From JAMOQA01 sp964420365 (GTDB lineage Bacteria > Acidobacteriota > Polarisedimenticolia > J045), in contig CAYQTA010000084.1 of NCBI GenBank assembly GCA_964420365.1, positions 1-13,114 on the forward strand: DNA of 13,114 nucleotides, given 5' to 3'. A program made the position numbers and the translations under genes. This document shows, in pieces, positions 1 through 6,199 of the stretch; the stretch's first letter is position 1, and every line of letters begins with the position of its first letter. The notes under the pieces are model-generated. The model saw only the letters and a list, made by a program, of their open reading frames with translations. It did not search any database and was not told where the DNA came from.

Positions 1-1
1 C

Positions 2-523
2 CCCTGGCTCCGGGACCAGCTCGTCGAACCGTACGTCCTCGGGCTCATGCTGGTGGTCGACGCCTGGAAGACCGGGGGGTGGAAGGCGGTGGACGCCCTC
101 TGGAAGGATCCACCCGCCTCGACCGAGCAGCTCCTCCACCCCGACCGGAGGAACGACACGCCGACGCTCGTCCCCCTGCCCCCGCACCGGGGCCGGCCCG
201 CCGACGTGTCCGTCGAGCTCGGCGAGCTGGGCACCCGTGCCTGGCTCGCCGTCGTCCTGCCCCGGGAGCGTGCCGAGGCGGCGGCCGCCGGCTGGGACGG
301 CGACCGGGCGGGCCTGTGGGAGGGAAACGGCGGGACCTGGCGGGTCCGCTGGCGAAGCACGTGGGACACCGAGGCGGACGCCCGCGACTTCGCGATCGCC
401 GCCCGCGAGCGCCTCGCCGGGAAGGCGCCCGCCGCCTGCACCTGGAAGGTCGCCCGGGACGGGAAGAACGTCGAGATCGCGATCGACGGGCTGCCGCCGG
501 TCCGTGGCGAGGCCGGCCCGTGA
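2..523 (+). CDS. 3' part of a putative peptidase-like protein of unknown function
   Basis: The reading frame is open from the left edge of the window (first full codon at 2) to a TGA at 521-523, so the gene begins upstream and only its last 173 residues are seen. The visible part opens with a hydrophobic/aromatic stretch (PYVLGLMLVVDAW) followed by GGWKAVDALWKDPPASTEQLLHP. From memory, a GGW-x-AVD...PP-x-STEQ-x-LHP block is seen in the C-terminal half of uncharacterised HExxH-type putative peptidases; the HExxH itself would lie outside the window, so this is only inference. The rest is a mixed alpha/beta tail with no transmembrane segment. The gene is translationally coupled to the next one by a GTGA overlap, so the two probably share a transcript. 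Nothing seen identifies a substrate. The reading frame is well supported; the function is weak. Confidence 0.7.
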   Translation, partial: PWLRDQLVEPYVLGLMLVVDAWKTGGWKAVDALWKDPPASTEQLLHPDRRNDTPTLVPLPPHRGRPADVSVELGELGTRAWLAVVLPRERAEAAAAGWDGDRAGLWEGNGGTWRVRWRSTWDTEADARDFAIAARERLAGKAPAACTWKVARDGKNVEIAIDGLPPVRGEAGP

Positions 524-1695
524 CCGCCGTCCGGCCGGGAATCGAGGTGCTCTGCGAGGACCGGGTTCGCCTGGTCCGCGGCGCGCGGATCGGGCTGCTC
601 TGCCACCCGGCGTCCGTCGACCGGGACCTGCGCCACGCGGCGGAACGCCTGGCCGATGCCGGGGCCGAGGTGGTGCGCCTGTTCGCCCCCGAGCACGGGG
701 CGACCGGCGGCGCCCAGGACATGGTCCCGGTGGACGAGGGGCGCGACCCGGTCACCGGTCTCCCGGTGGTCAGCCTCTACGGCGACACCGAGGACACCCT
801 CGCCCCGCGCCCGGAGCACCTCGAGGGGCTCGATGCGCTCGTCGTCGATCTCCAGGACGTCGGGGCCCGCTACTACACCTTCGCCGCGACCGCGATCCGG
901 GCCCTCGCCCCCTGCGCCGCGGCCGGTGTCCGGGCGATCGCCTGCGACCGGCCGAATCCCCTCGGGGGGAACCTCGTCGAGGGGAACACCGTGGAGCCCG
1001 CGTACCGGTCGTTCGTCGGCGAGCTGCCGGTCCCCCAGCGCCACGGGATGACGATCGGCGAGCTGGTCCGGTTCGCCGCCCGCGTCCGGGGAATCGAGGC
1101 CGACCTCGAGGTCGTCCCGTGCGAGGGCTGGCACCGGGAAGAGGATTTCCCGGCCACCGGCCTTCCCTGGGTGCTCCCGTCGCCGAACATGCCGACCCCG
1201 GACACCGCCCTCGTCTATCCCGGCACCTGCCTCCTCGAGGGAACGAACCTCTCCGAGGGCCGCGGCACGACCCGTCCCTTCGAGATCGTCGGCGCCCCCT
1301 GGCTCGATCCCCGGGCACTGGTCGCGGCCCTCGAGGCGGAGGCGCTGCCGGGGGTCCGCTTCCGTCCGCTGGTCTTCGTGCCGACGTTCCACAAGCACGC
1401 GGGCAAGCCGTGCGGCGGGATCCAGCTCCACGTCTTCGACCGGCGGGCGTTCCGCCCGGTGCTGACCGGTCTTGCCGTCGTGATCGCCGCCCGGAGGCTG
1501 GCCCCGGAACGGTTCGCCTGGCGGACCGAGCCCTACGAGTTCGTCTCCGATCGCCTCGCCTTCGACCTGCTCGCCGGCACCGGCGCCTGGCGGCAGGCGA
1601 TCGAGGAGGGGGCCTCCGCCCGGGAGATCGCGGCCGGCTTCCGGGTTCACGAAGAGGAACAGCGCGCCCGGATCGCCGAGCTCGGCCTCTACTGA
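520..1695 (+). CDS. DUF1343 / NamZ-like exo-beta-N-acetylmuramidase
   Basis: This 391-residue protein carries the full set of DUF1343 hallmarks: FAPEHG (55-60), VVDLQDVGARYYTF (108-121), DRPNPLGG (143-150), GMTIGEL (176-182), SPNMPTPDTALVYPGT (221-236), the EGTNLSEGRGTTRPFE block (240-255) and KPCGGIQLHV (296-305). The family founder, NamZ of Bacillus subtilis (glycoside hydrolase family GH171), removes terminal MurNAc from peptidoglycan fragments, so a role in cell-wall turnover or amino-sugar recovery is likely here. The chosen start is the GTG at 520, which overlaps the upstream stop codon as GTGA. The frame is open further upstream, but that translation is Arg/Pro-rich and has no family similarity. 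The N terminus (MTAVRPGIEVLCED) has no signal peptide, so unlike the secreted Bacillus enzyme this one looks cytoplasmic unless the start is wrong. Length is normal for the family core. Family assignment is firm; activity is inferred. Confidence 0.88.
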   Translation: MTAVRPGIEVLCEDRVRLVRGARIGLLCHPASVDRDLRHAAERLADAGAEVVRLFAPEHGATGGAQDMVPVDEGRDPVTGLPVVSLYGDTEDTLAPRPEHLEGLDALVVDLQDVGARYYTFAATAIRALAPCAAAGVRAIACDRPNPLGGNLVEGNTVEPAYRSFVGELPVPQRHGMTIGELVRFAARVRGIEADLEVVPCEGWHREEDFPATGLPWVLPSPNMPTPDTALVYPGTCLLEGTNLSEGRGTTRPFEIVGAPWLDPRALVAALEAEALPGVRFRPLVFVPTFHKHAGKPCGGIQLHVFDRRAFRPVLTGLAVVIAARRLAPERFAWRTEPYEFVSDRLAFDLLAGTGAWRQAIEEGASAREIAAGFRVHEEEQRARIAELGLY

Positions 1696-1895
1696 CTCCG
1701 CCGGGGCCCGGAGCATCCCCCCCGGGGACCGGCGAGCCCCGCGGCTTCGCCTCGCCGCGCACCGATCGGAACCGTCCGACCTTGCCCGGGACATGCGTTC
1801 TTGTTTCGCCCCTTTCGCCCTGACCGGACCATGACAATCGGTCGGCAAGATGATCCCGGTCCCCCCGGTCGGCGGGACGAAGGAGGCGAGACGCG

Positions 1896-2924
1896 ATGGA
1901 TTCCACGACTCCCCAGGTGGCGGTGAAGGTTCGCAGGGGCACGATCGTCGGCGCCCGGATCGAGGGAATCGGCTCCGCGGTGCCGGACAACGTGGTCACG
2001 AACCACGACCTCGAGCAGCGGATCGACACCTCCGACGAGTGGATCCGCACCCGCACCGGGATCGTCGAGCGACGGATCGCACCGCCTGAGATCGCCTGCT
2101 CCGACCTGGCGGCGAAGGCCGCCGAGCGCGCCCTCGCGGACGCGGGCGTCTCCGCCGACGAGATCGACGCCCTGGTCCTCGGGACGGCGACGCCGGACAC
2201 GCCGTTCCCGTCGACGGCCTGCTGGGTCCAGGCGAAGATCGGCCTGCGGAAGGTGCCGGTCTTCGACATCTCCGCCGCCTGCTCCGGTTTCCTTTACGGC
2301 TACATCCTCGCCGACAGCCTGGTCCGGACGGGGACCGCCCGGAAGGTGCTCGTGATCGGCGCCGAGGTCCTCTCGAAGATCCTGAACTGGGAGGACCGGA
2401 CGACGTGCGTCCTCTTCGGCGACGGGGCGGGGGCAGCCGTGATCGGTGGCCAGGACGGCGAGTCAGGCCTGCTCGCCCACACCTGGGGGGCCGATGGCAC
2501 CCTCGCCTCGCTGCTCTGGCAGCCCGCGGGAGGCTCCCGCAACCCGGCCACGGTCGAGACCGTCGAGCAGCGCCTGCACACGATCCACATGAAGGGGAAC
2601 GAGGTCTACAAGCACGCCGTCAAGGCGATGCAGGGAGCGGTCCTCGAGGTGATGGAGAAGGCCGGCGTCAGCGAGGAGGACGTCGACCTCTTCGTGCCCC
2701 ACCAGGCGAACATCCGGATCATGCAGGCGACCGCCGAGCGGGCCGGGATTCCCCTCGAGAAGGTCTACCGGACGATCCAGAAGTACGGCAACAGCTCCGC
2801 CGCCTCGATCCCGGTGGCCCTCGCGGACGCGGCCGCCGAGGGACGGATCCGCAAGGGAGACCTCGTGCTGACCGCAGCCTTCGGCGCGGGTTTCACCTGG
2901 GCGGCGACCCTCTTCCGCTGGTAG
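1896..2924 (+). CDS. fabH: Beta-ketoacyl-ACP synthase III (FabH)
   Basis: A 342-residue thiolase-fold enzyme that condenses an acyl-CoA primer with malonyl-ACP to start fatty-acid synthesis in the cytoplasm. The catalytic triad is complete: Cys129 in DISAACSGF, His269 in VPHQAN and Asn299 in KYGNSSAAS. Other family marks are the TSDEWIRTRTGI block (45-56), FGDGAGA (174-180) and the C-terminal TAAFGAGFTWAA. The start at ATG 1896 is fixed by a strong Shine-Dalgarno AAGGAGG at 1880-1886, 9 bases upstream. This gives about 18 residues more than the E. coli enzyme before the conserved core. It stands alone: no plsX, fabD or acpP lies beside it, and a strong terminator follows, so it is probably monocistronic. 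In the 200-base gap upstream I see no convincing -35/-10 pair. Primer preference (acetyl versus branched acyl-CoA) cannot be read from the sequence. Confidence 0.95.
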   Translation: MDSTTPQVAVKVRRGTIVGARIEGIGSAVPDNVVTNHDLEQRIDTSDEWIRTRTGIVERRIAPPEIACSDLAAKAAERALADAGVSADEIDALVLGTATPDTPFPSTACWVQAKIGLRKVPVFDISAACSGFLYGYILADSLVRTGTARKVLVIGAEVLSKILNWEDRTTCVLFGDGAGAAVIGGQDGESGLLAHTWGADGTLASLLWQPAGGSRNPATVETVEQRLHTIHMKGNEVYKHAVKAMQGAVLEVMEKAGVSEEDVDLFVPHQANIRIMQATAERAGIPLEKVYRTIQKYGNSSAASIPVALADAAAEGRIRKGDLVLTAAFGAGFTWAATLFRW

Positions 2925-2948
2925 CACCGGCCCCCGGCGGAAGCGCGC

Positions 2949-2978
2949 CACGCCGCCGGCCCGCCGGCGGCGTGTTTC
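2949..2978 (+). terminator. Intrinsic terminator after fabH
   Basis: A perfect 11-bp stem, CACGCCGCCGG (2949-2959) pairing with CCGGCGGCGTG (2964-2974), closes a 4-base loop and is followed by TTTCG. It lies 25 bases after the fabH stop codon. The T run is short, as is common in GC-rich genomes, but the position and stem are convincing. Confidence 0.75.
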
Positions 2979-3048
2979 GTGCGGGGAACGCCTCCCGCTT
3001 CGCGGCGTTTCGCCGCCGTTCGGGGCATCCGGAGGACGTGGATTTTCC

Positions 3049-3076
3049 TTGCACCGGACCGAAACCACGGTATCGT
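3049..3076 (+). promoter_or_regulatory. Candidate promoter for the small membrane protein gene
   Basis: TTGCAC at 3049-3054 and TATCGT at 3071-3076 are separated by 16 bases. The -10 matches TATAAT in 4 of 6 positions; the -35 shares only its TTG. The pair sits downstream of the fabH terminator and just ahead of a structured leader, which gives some positional support. Transcription would begin near 3083. Confidence 0.4.
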
Positions 3077-3091
3077 CCCCGCAGGACCATC

Positions 3092-3182
3092 CTCGTTGGA
3101 CAGCCGTCCAACGAGCGCACCACCCGGCCGGGGGGCCGGGTGCCACGAGACGGGGTTCGGGCCGCCGGCCACGGGCGGCCCG
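3092..3182 (+). promoter_or_regulatory. Leader with three consecutive hairpins
   Basis: Three perfect inverted repeats follow one another between the candidate promoter and the ribosome-binding site of the 68-residue protein gene. Hairpin 1 is a 10-bp stem CTCGTTGGAC/GTCCAACGAG (3092-3101 and 3106-3115) with loop AGCC. Hairpin 2 is a 9-bp stem CACCCGGCC/GGCCGGGTG (3121-3129 and 3134-3142) with a GGGG loop. Hairpin 3 is a 9-bp stem CGGGCCGCC/GGCGGCCCG (3158-3166 and 3174-3182) with a 7-base loop. None is followed by a T tract, so they are not ordinary terminators. I recognise no known riboswitch or structured-RNA consensus. Hairpin 1 is not purely GC and could equally be a palindromic operator for a dimeric regulator, just downstream of the transcription start. 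Confidence 0.5.
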
Positions 3183-3206
3183 GGGCACGACACGAGGAGG
3201 AAAGGC

Positions 3207-3413
3207 ATGTTCCACCGTCGCCGTCCCCGGAAGGGGACCGGGGTGCTGGCCATCGCGGGGGGAGTCCTGGTCGCCATCGCGGGCATCCTCGCGGCGATCG
3301 CCATGTCGACCCAGCCGCTGGCACCGGCGATGTTCGGCGGCGGCGGGGTCCTCGCCGGGCTCGTGCTCGGCCGCTGGGGCGTCCAGCAGCTCCTCTGGTT
3401 CAGTCACCGCTGA
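3207..3413 (+). CDS. Small two-helix membrane protein of unknown function
   Basis: A 68-residue protein that I do not recognise. The start ATG at 3207 has a strong Shine-Dalgarno GAGGAGG (3194-3200), 6 bases upstream, which is the main evidence that this is a real gene. The N terminus MFHRRRPRKG is strongly basic. Two hydrophobic segments follow, about 12-33 and 39-55, both rich in Gly/Ala spacing (AIAGGVLVAIAGILAAIA and GGGGVLAGLVLG), so tight helix packing in the inner membrane is likely. The positive-inside rule puts the N terminus in the cytoplasm. The C-terminal tail (RWGVQQLLWFSHR) is short, aromatic and basic. The last 14 bases overlap the end of the convergent YihY gene (3400-3413). 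It appears to have its own promoter and a structured leader. Existence is likely; function is unknown. Confidence 0.65.
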   Translation: MFHRRRPRKGTGVLAIAGGVLVAIAGILAAIAMSTQPLAPAMFGGGGVLAGLVLGRWGVQQLLWFSHR

Positions 3414-4662
3414 ACCGGCCGGGCTCCCGTTCCCGGAGCACCTCGGCCACCGGGATCGCCGCGAGTTCCCCGAGGCGGTCCCGGGCCGCCTCCGTCCAGG
3501 CGGCGAGCCCCCGGTCCCAGGGCGTCCGGCCGGGGTGCAGTTCCCCGGTGGCCGGCAGGCCGCACCCGGCCGCGTCGAGCAGTTCCCCCATCGGCAGGTC
3601 GTCCAGGTCCCGCGCGAGGACCCAGCCACCTCCCTCCACCGCCCGGGCGATCTCCCGCTCCTCGAGGAGCGCGAGCAGCTCTTCCACCCGGTCGGGAGGG
3701 ATGCCCTCGTCCCGGCAGGGGTAGGCCTCCACGCGCAGCACGCCCCCCCGCCGCTGTGCCCGCCGCAGGTGACCGAGGAGTCGCACGAGCCGGACGAGCT
3801 TCCACTCCGCGCCCCCCGTCTCGCCGGCGCCGGGCACGAAGAACGCGAGGGCGGAAGCGACCTCCGCCCCTAGCAGGGCGATGTTCCACGAAAGGTCGAC
3901 CCAGACGATGAAGAGCGGCACGGTGACCAGCGCCCCGTAGATCCGCTCGTAGGTCGGCACGTGGACCACCCACCAGGTGAATCCCTTCTTCGCCACCTCG
4001 AAGAGCACCGTCGCGACGAGTGCGCCGGCGAGGGCGTGCCGGGCGCGGATCCGGCGCGCCGGAACCACCTGGTAGAGCAGGTAGAACGCGAGGAACGAGC
4101 TGGCCCAGGCGACCAGGTCGGCCCACAGGACGTGGCCCGGCAACCGGCCGGTCGCCTCGGCGACCAGGGGCAGGCTCGCCACGTAGGAAGTCGCCGCGAT
4201 TCCCGCCCCCAGGAGCAACGGCCCCAGGGTGAGCAGCGCCCAGTAGACGGCGAGCCGCGCCGCCAGCGGCCGCGGGCGCCGGACCCGCCAGATCTGCTGG
4301 AAGCTCCGCTCGATGGTCGCCATCGCGAGGAGCACGATCACCGCGAGGGCGGCGACGCCGGTAATGGTGAGACGGGCTCCCTTCTCGGCGAACCCCTCGA
4401 GCCAGGCCCGGACCGTGTCGCCGGCGGTCGGGACGAACTGCCGGAAGACGAATCCCTGCAGCTCGGCGAGCATCTCCCGCCCGGCCGGGACGGCGGAGAG
4501 CACGGCGAGGAGGACCGCCATCACCGGCACGATGGCGAGGAGCGAGATGTACGTCAGCTCCGCCGCCGTGCCCAGGCACCGGTCCTCCCGGAACTTCCCG
4601 AGCAGGTGCCGCAGGAAGCCCCAGGTCACGCCCAGCCGTTCACCGAGATCCACGCCTGGCAT
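3400..4662 (-). CDS. YihY/BrkB-family (UPF0761) inner-membrane protein with C-terminal extension
   Basis: A 420-residue membrane protein. About six hydrophobic segments are visible: roughly 38-59, 99-117, 135-160, 178-200, 207-224 and 244-272. The family signature is clear in YGALVTVPLFIVWVDLSWN (242-260), followed by IALLGAEVASALAFF, and in the early AELTYISLLAIVPVMAVLLAV (35-55). E. coli YihY, once misnamed RNase BN, ends at about 290 residues. Here about 130 further residues (roughly 285-420) form a charged cytoplasmic tail with the helical block PDRVEELLALLEEREIARAV and a PMGELLDAAG segment, possibly a small winged-helix-like or regulatory domain. The start is ATG 4662. No Shine-Dalgarno precedes it; a -10-like box lies 7 bases upstream, suggesting a leaderless transcript. 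Its 3' end overlaps the convergent small gene by 14 bases. Family is firm; biochemical role is unknown. Confidence 0.85.
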   Translation of the reverse strand: MPGVDLGERLGVTWGFLRHLLGKFREDRCLGTAAELTYISLLAIVPVMAVLLAVLSAVPAGREMLAELQGFVFRQFVPTAGDTVRAWLEGFAEKGARLTITGVAALAVIVLLAMATIERSFQQIWRVRRPRPLAARLAVYWALLTLGPLLLGAGIAATSYVASLPLVAEATGRLPGHVLWADLVAWASSFLAFYLLYQVVPARRIRARHALAGALVATVLFEVAKKGFTWWVVHVPTYERIYGALVTVPLFIVWVDLSWNIALLGAEVASALAFFVPGAGETGGAEWKLVRLVRLLGHLRRAQRRGGVLRVEAYPCRDEGIPPDRVEELLALLEEREIARAVEGGGWVLARDLDDLPMGELLDAAGCGLPATGELHPGRTPWDRGLAAWTEAARDRLGELAAIPVAEVLREREPGRFSGD

Positions 4663-4669
4663 CGGGAAG

Positions 4670-4698
4670 AATCTAGCGTCCCGGGCCCCGGAAGAGAA
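4670..4698 (-). promoter_or_regulatory. Candidate promoter giving a leaderless YihY transcript
   Basis: On the minus strand TAGATT occupies 4675 down to 4670, and TTCTCT (a poor -35) 4698 down to 4693, with 17 bases between. The base 8 positions after the -10 box is the A of the YihY start codon at 4662, so the predicted first transcribed base is the start codon itself. The weak -35 overlaps the tail of the upstream operon's terminator. Confidence 0.45.
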
Positions 4699-4727
4699 CC
4701 GGGGGTGCGGCCACGCCGCACCCCCGG
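4690..4727 (-). terminator. Intrinsic terminator of the 2-oxoacid oxidoreductase operon
   Basis: A perfect 13-bp stem, CCGGGGGTGCGGC pairing with GCCGCACCCCCGG (4715-4727 and 4699-4711), has a 3-base loop at 4712-4714. Read on the minus strand it is followed by TTCTCTTC. It lies 26 bases past the stop codon of the beta-gamma gene and separates that operon from the YihY gene downstream. Confidence 0.8.
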
Positions 4728-4753
4728 GAAGAACGCGGACCGCCGGAACCGCG

Positions 4754-6199
4754 TCAGCCGCGGGCCTTCATGCCGAACTCCCAGCCGAGCTCGATCGCCT
4801 TCCGGTTCAGGTCGACCAGGTGCTTGCGCTTGATCAGGGTGTTGAGCGCCGCGAGGGCCGTCTCCTTGCCGATCATCCCGGTGTACGCGGCGTAGGCCCC
4901 CAGGATGACCATGTTGGCCGCCCGCGGGTTGCCGAGCTCCTTGGCCATGTCGCTCGCGGGAATCTTCAGCACGTCGAGATCGGAGCGGGAGGGCTCCTTC
5001 GGGACCATCGACGTGTTGACGATCAGCAAGCCCCCCTCGACGAGCTGGGGCTCGAACTTCTCCAGGGAGGGCAGGTTCATCGCGACGACGACGGTCGGCC
5101 GGGAGATCAGGGGCGAGCCGATTTCCTGGTCGGAGACGTTGACGTGGCAGTGGGCGGTGCCGCCCCGCATCTCCGGCCCGTACGACGGGAGCCAGGAGAC
5201 CTTCCGCCCCTCCATCATCCCGCACTGGGCGATGCCGAGCCCGAGCAGCAGCACGCCCTGCCCGCCGAACCCGGCGACCTTGATCCGCGGGTTCGCGTAC
5301 TTCGGATCCGCGGGCCGGCCCGGGGAGAACGTGACCTGCCCGGCGGTGGAGATCCGCAGCAGCTCGTGGAGCTTCTCCGCCGGCGGCTCTTCCGGGATCT
5401 CGAAGGGCTCCGGCTCGCTGTCCGTCTTGTCGACGAAGACCTCGAGCGGGAAGAACTCGGTCATCTTCTCGAGGATCCACTTGTGGGAGTCCGGCGGGTT
5501 CATCCCCCAGCCGGTCGGGCAGGCCGAGAGCACCTCGACGAACGTGAAGCCCCGGCGCTCCACCTGGGCCTGGAGCGCCTTCCGGACCAGCTTGCGGGTT
5601 CGCAGGATGTGCTTCGGCCCGGAGAGGGCGCCGCGAGCGACGTAGACCGGGGCGTCGAGCTGGCTGATCAGCTCGCACATCCGCAGGGGGTTCCCCGCCT
5701 TGCGGGGATCCCGTCCGCCGGGACTGGTGGTGGTGTGCATCCCCGGGAGCGTCGTCGGGGCCATCTGGCCCCCGGTCATCCCGTAGATCGCGTTGTTGAC
5801 GAAGAAGACCGCCATGTGCTCGCCGCGGTTCGCGGCCTGGAGGACCTCGTTGAGGCCGATCGCGGCCAGGTCACCGTCTCCCTGGTAGGAGATGACGATC
5901 GAGTGGGGTCGCGCCCGCTGGACACCGGTTCCCACCGCGGGGGCGCGACCGTGGGCCGCCTGGACGTTGCCGGTGTCGAAGTAGTAGTACGCGAACACCG
6001 AGCAGCCGACGGGACTGATGAAGACCGTCCGGTCGGCGATCTCCAGGTCCTCGATCGCCTCGGCGATCATCTTGTGCAGCTCGCCGTGACCGCACCCCGG
6101 GCAGTAGTGGGTGACCGTCGGGTCGCCCGACTTCCGCTCGTACTGCTCGTAGAAGGTCTTCGGCTTGCGGAGGTAGGGCTCGTAGACCGGCGCGCTCAC
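4754..6199 (-). CDS. 2-oxoacid:ferredoxin oxidoreductase, fused beta (TPP-binding) and gamma subunits
   Basis: This 481-residue protein joins two subunits that are separate in many relatives. Residues 1 to about 295 are the beta subunit: CPGCGHG (33-39), the thiamine diphosphate motif GDGDLAAIG (107-115) with VNNAIYGMTGGQ (134-145), and four cysteines placed as for a [4Fe-4S] cluster (Cys33, Cys36, Cys66 in PVGCS, Cys227 in SACPTGW). Residues about 303-481 are the gamma subunit: GFGGQGVLLLG (310-320), SYGPEMRGGTAHCHVNVS (339-356) and a conserved AANMVILGA (427-435). With the alpha subunit it oxidatively decarboxylates a 2-oxoacid to acyl-CoA and passes electrons to ferredoxin. The start is GTG 6199, overlapping the alpha stop codon as GTGA, with Shine-Dalgarno AAGGAGGTG just upstream. 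The substrate (2-oxoglutarate, branched-chain 2-oxoacid or other) cannot be read with certainty; the alpha partner looks most like VorB/KorA types. Confidence 0.93.
   Translation of the reverse strand: MSAPVYEPYLRKPKTFYEQYERKSGDPTVTHYCPGCGHGELHKMIAEAIEDLEIADRTVFISPVGCSVFAYYYFDTGNVQAAHGRAPAVGTGVQRARPHSIVISYQGDGDLAAIGLNEVLQAANRGEHMAVFFVNNAIYGMTGGQMAPTTLPGMHTTTSPGGRDPRKAGNPLRMCELISQLDAPVYVARGALSGPKHILRTRKLVRKALQAQVERRGFTFVEVLSACPTGWGMNPPDSHKWILEKMTEFFPLEVFVDKTDSEPEPFEIPEEPPAEKLHELLRISTAGQVTFSPGRPADPKYANPRIKVAGFGGQGVLLLGLGIAQCGMMEGRKVSWLPSYGPEMRGGTAHCHVNVSDQEIGSPLISRPTVVVAMNLPSLEKFEPQLVEGGLLIVNTSMVPKEPSRSDLDVLKIPASDMAKELGNPRAANMVILGAYAAYTGMIGKETALAALNTLIKRKHLVDLNRKAIELGWEFGMKARG

Noticed and set aside
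45..755. Minus-strand frame opposite the first two genes
   Set aside because: Its translation is almost entirely Arg, Pro, Ser and Gly, typical of a GC shadow.
1699..1759. GC-rich inverted repeats after the DUF1343 gene as a terminator
   Set aside because: CGCCGG (1699-1704) can pair with CCGGCG (1729-1734), and CGCGGC (1740-1745) with GCCGCG (1754-1759), but stems are short, loops large and no T tract follows. In such GC-rich DNA this is expected by chance.
1782..1838. Promoter for fabH using TTGCCC (1782-1787) or GACAAT (1833-1838)
   Set aside because: Neither element has a partner at a 16-18 base spacing, so I could not support a promoter although one must exist nearby.
3083..3206. Known structured RNA (RNase P, SRP RNA, fluoride, cobalamin or cyclic-di-GMP riboswitch) in the hairpin-rich leader
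   Set aside because: None of the conserved core sequences I know for these classes is present. The GAGGAGGAAAGG segment is a ribosome-binding site before a good start codon, not the RNase P core.
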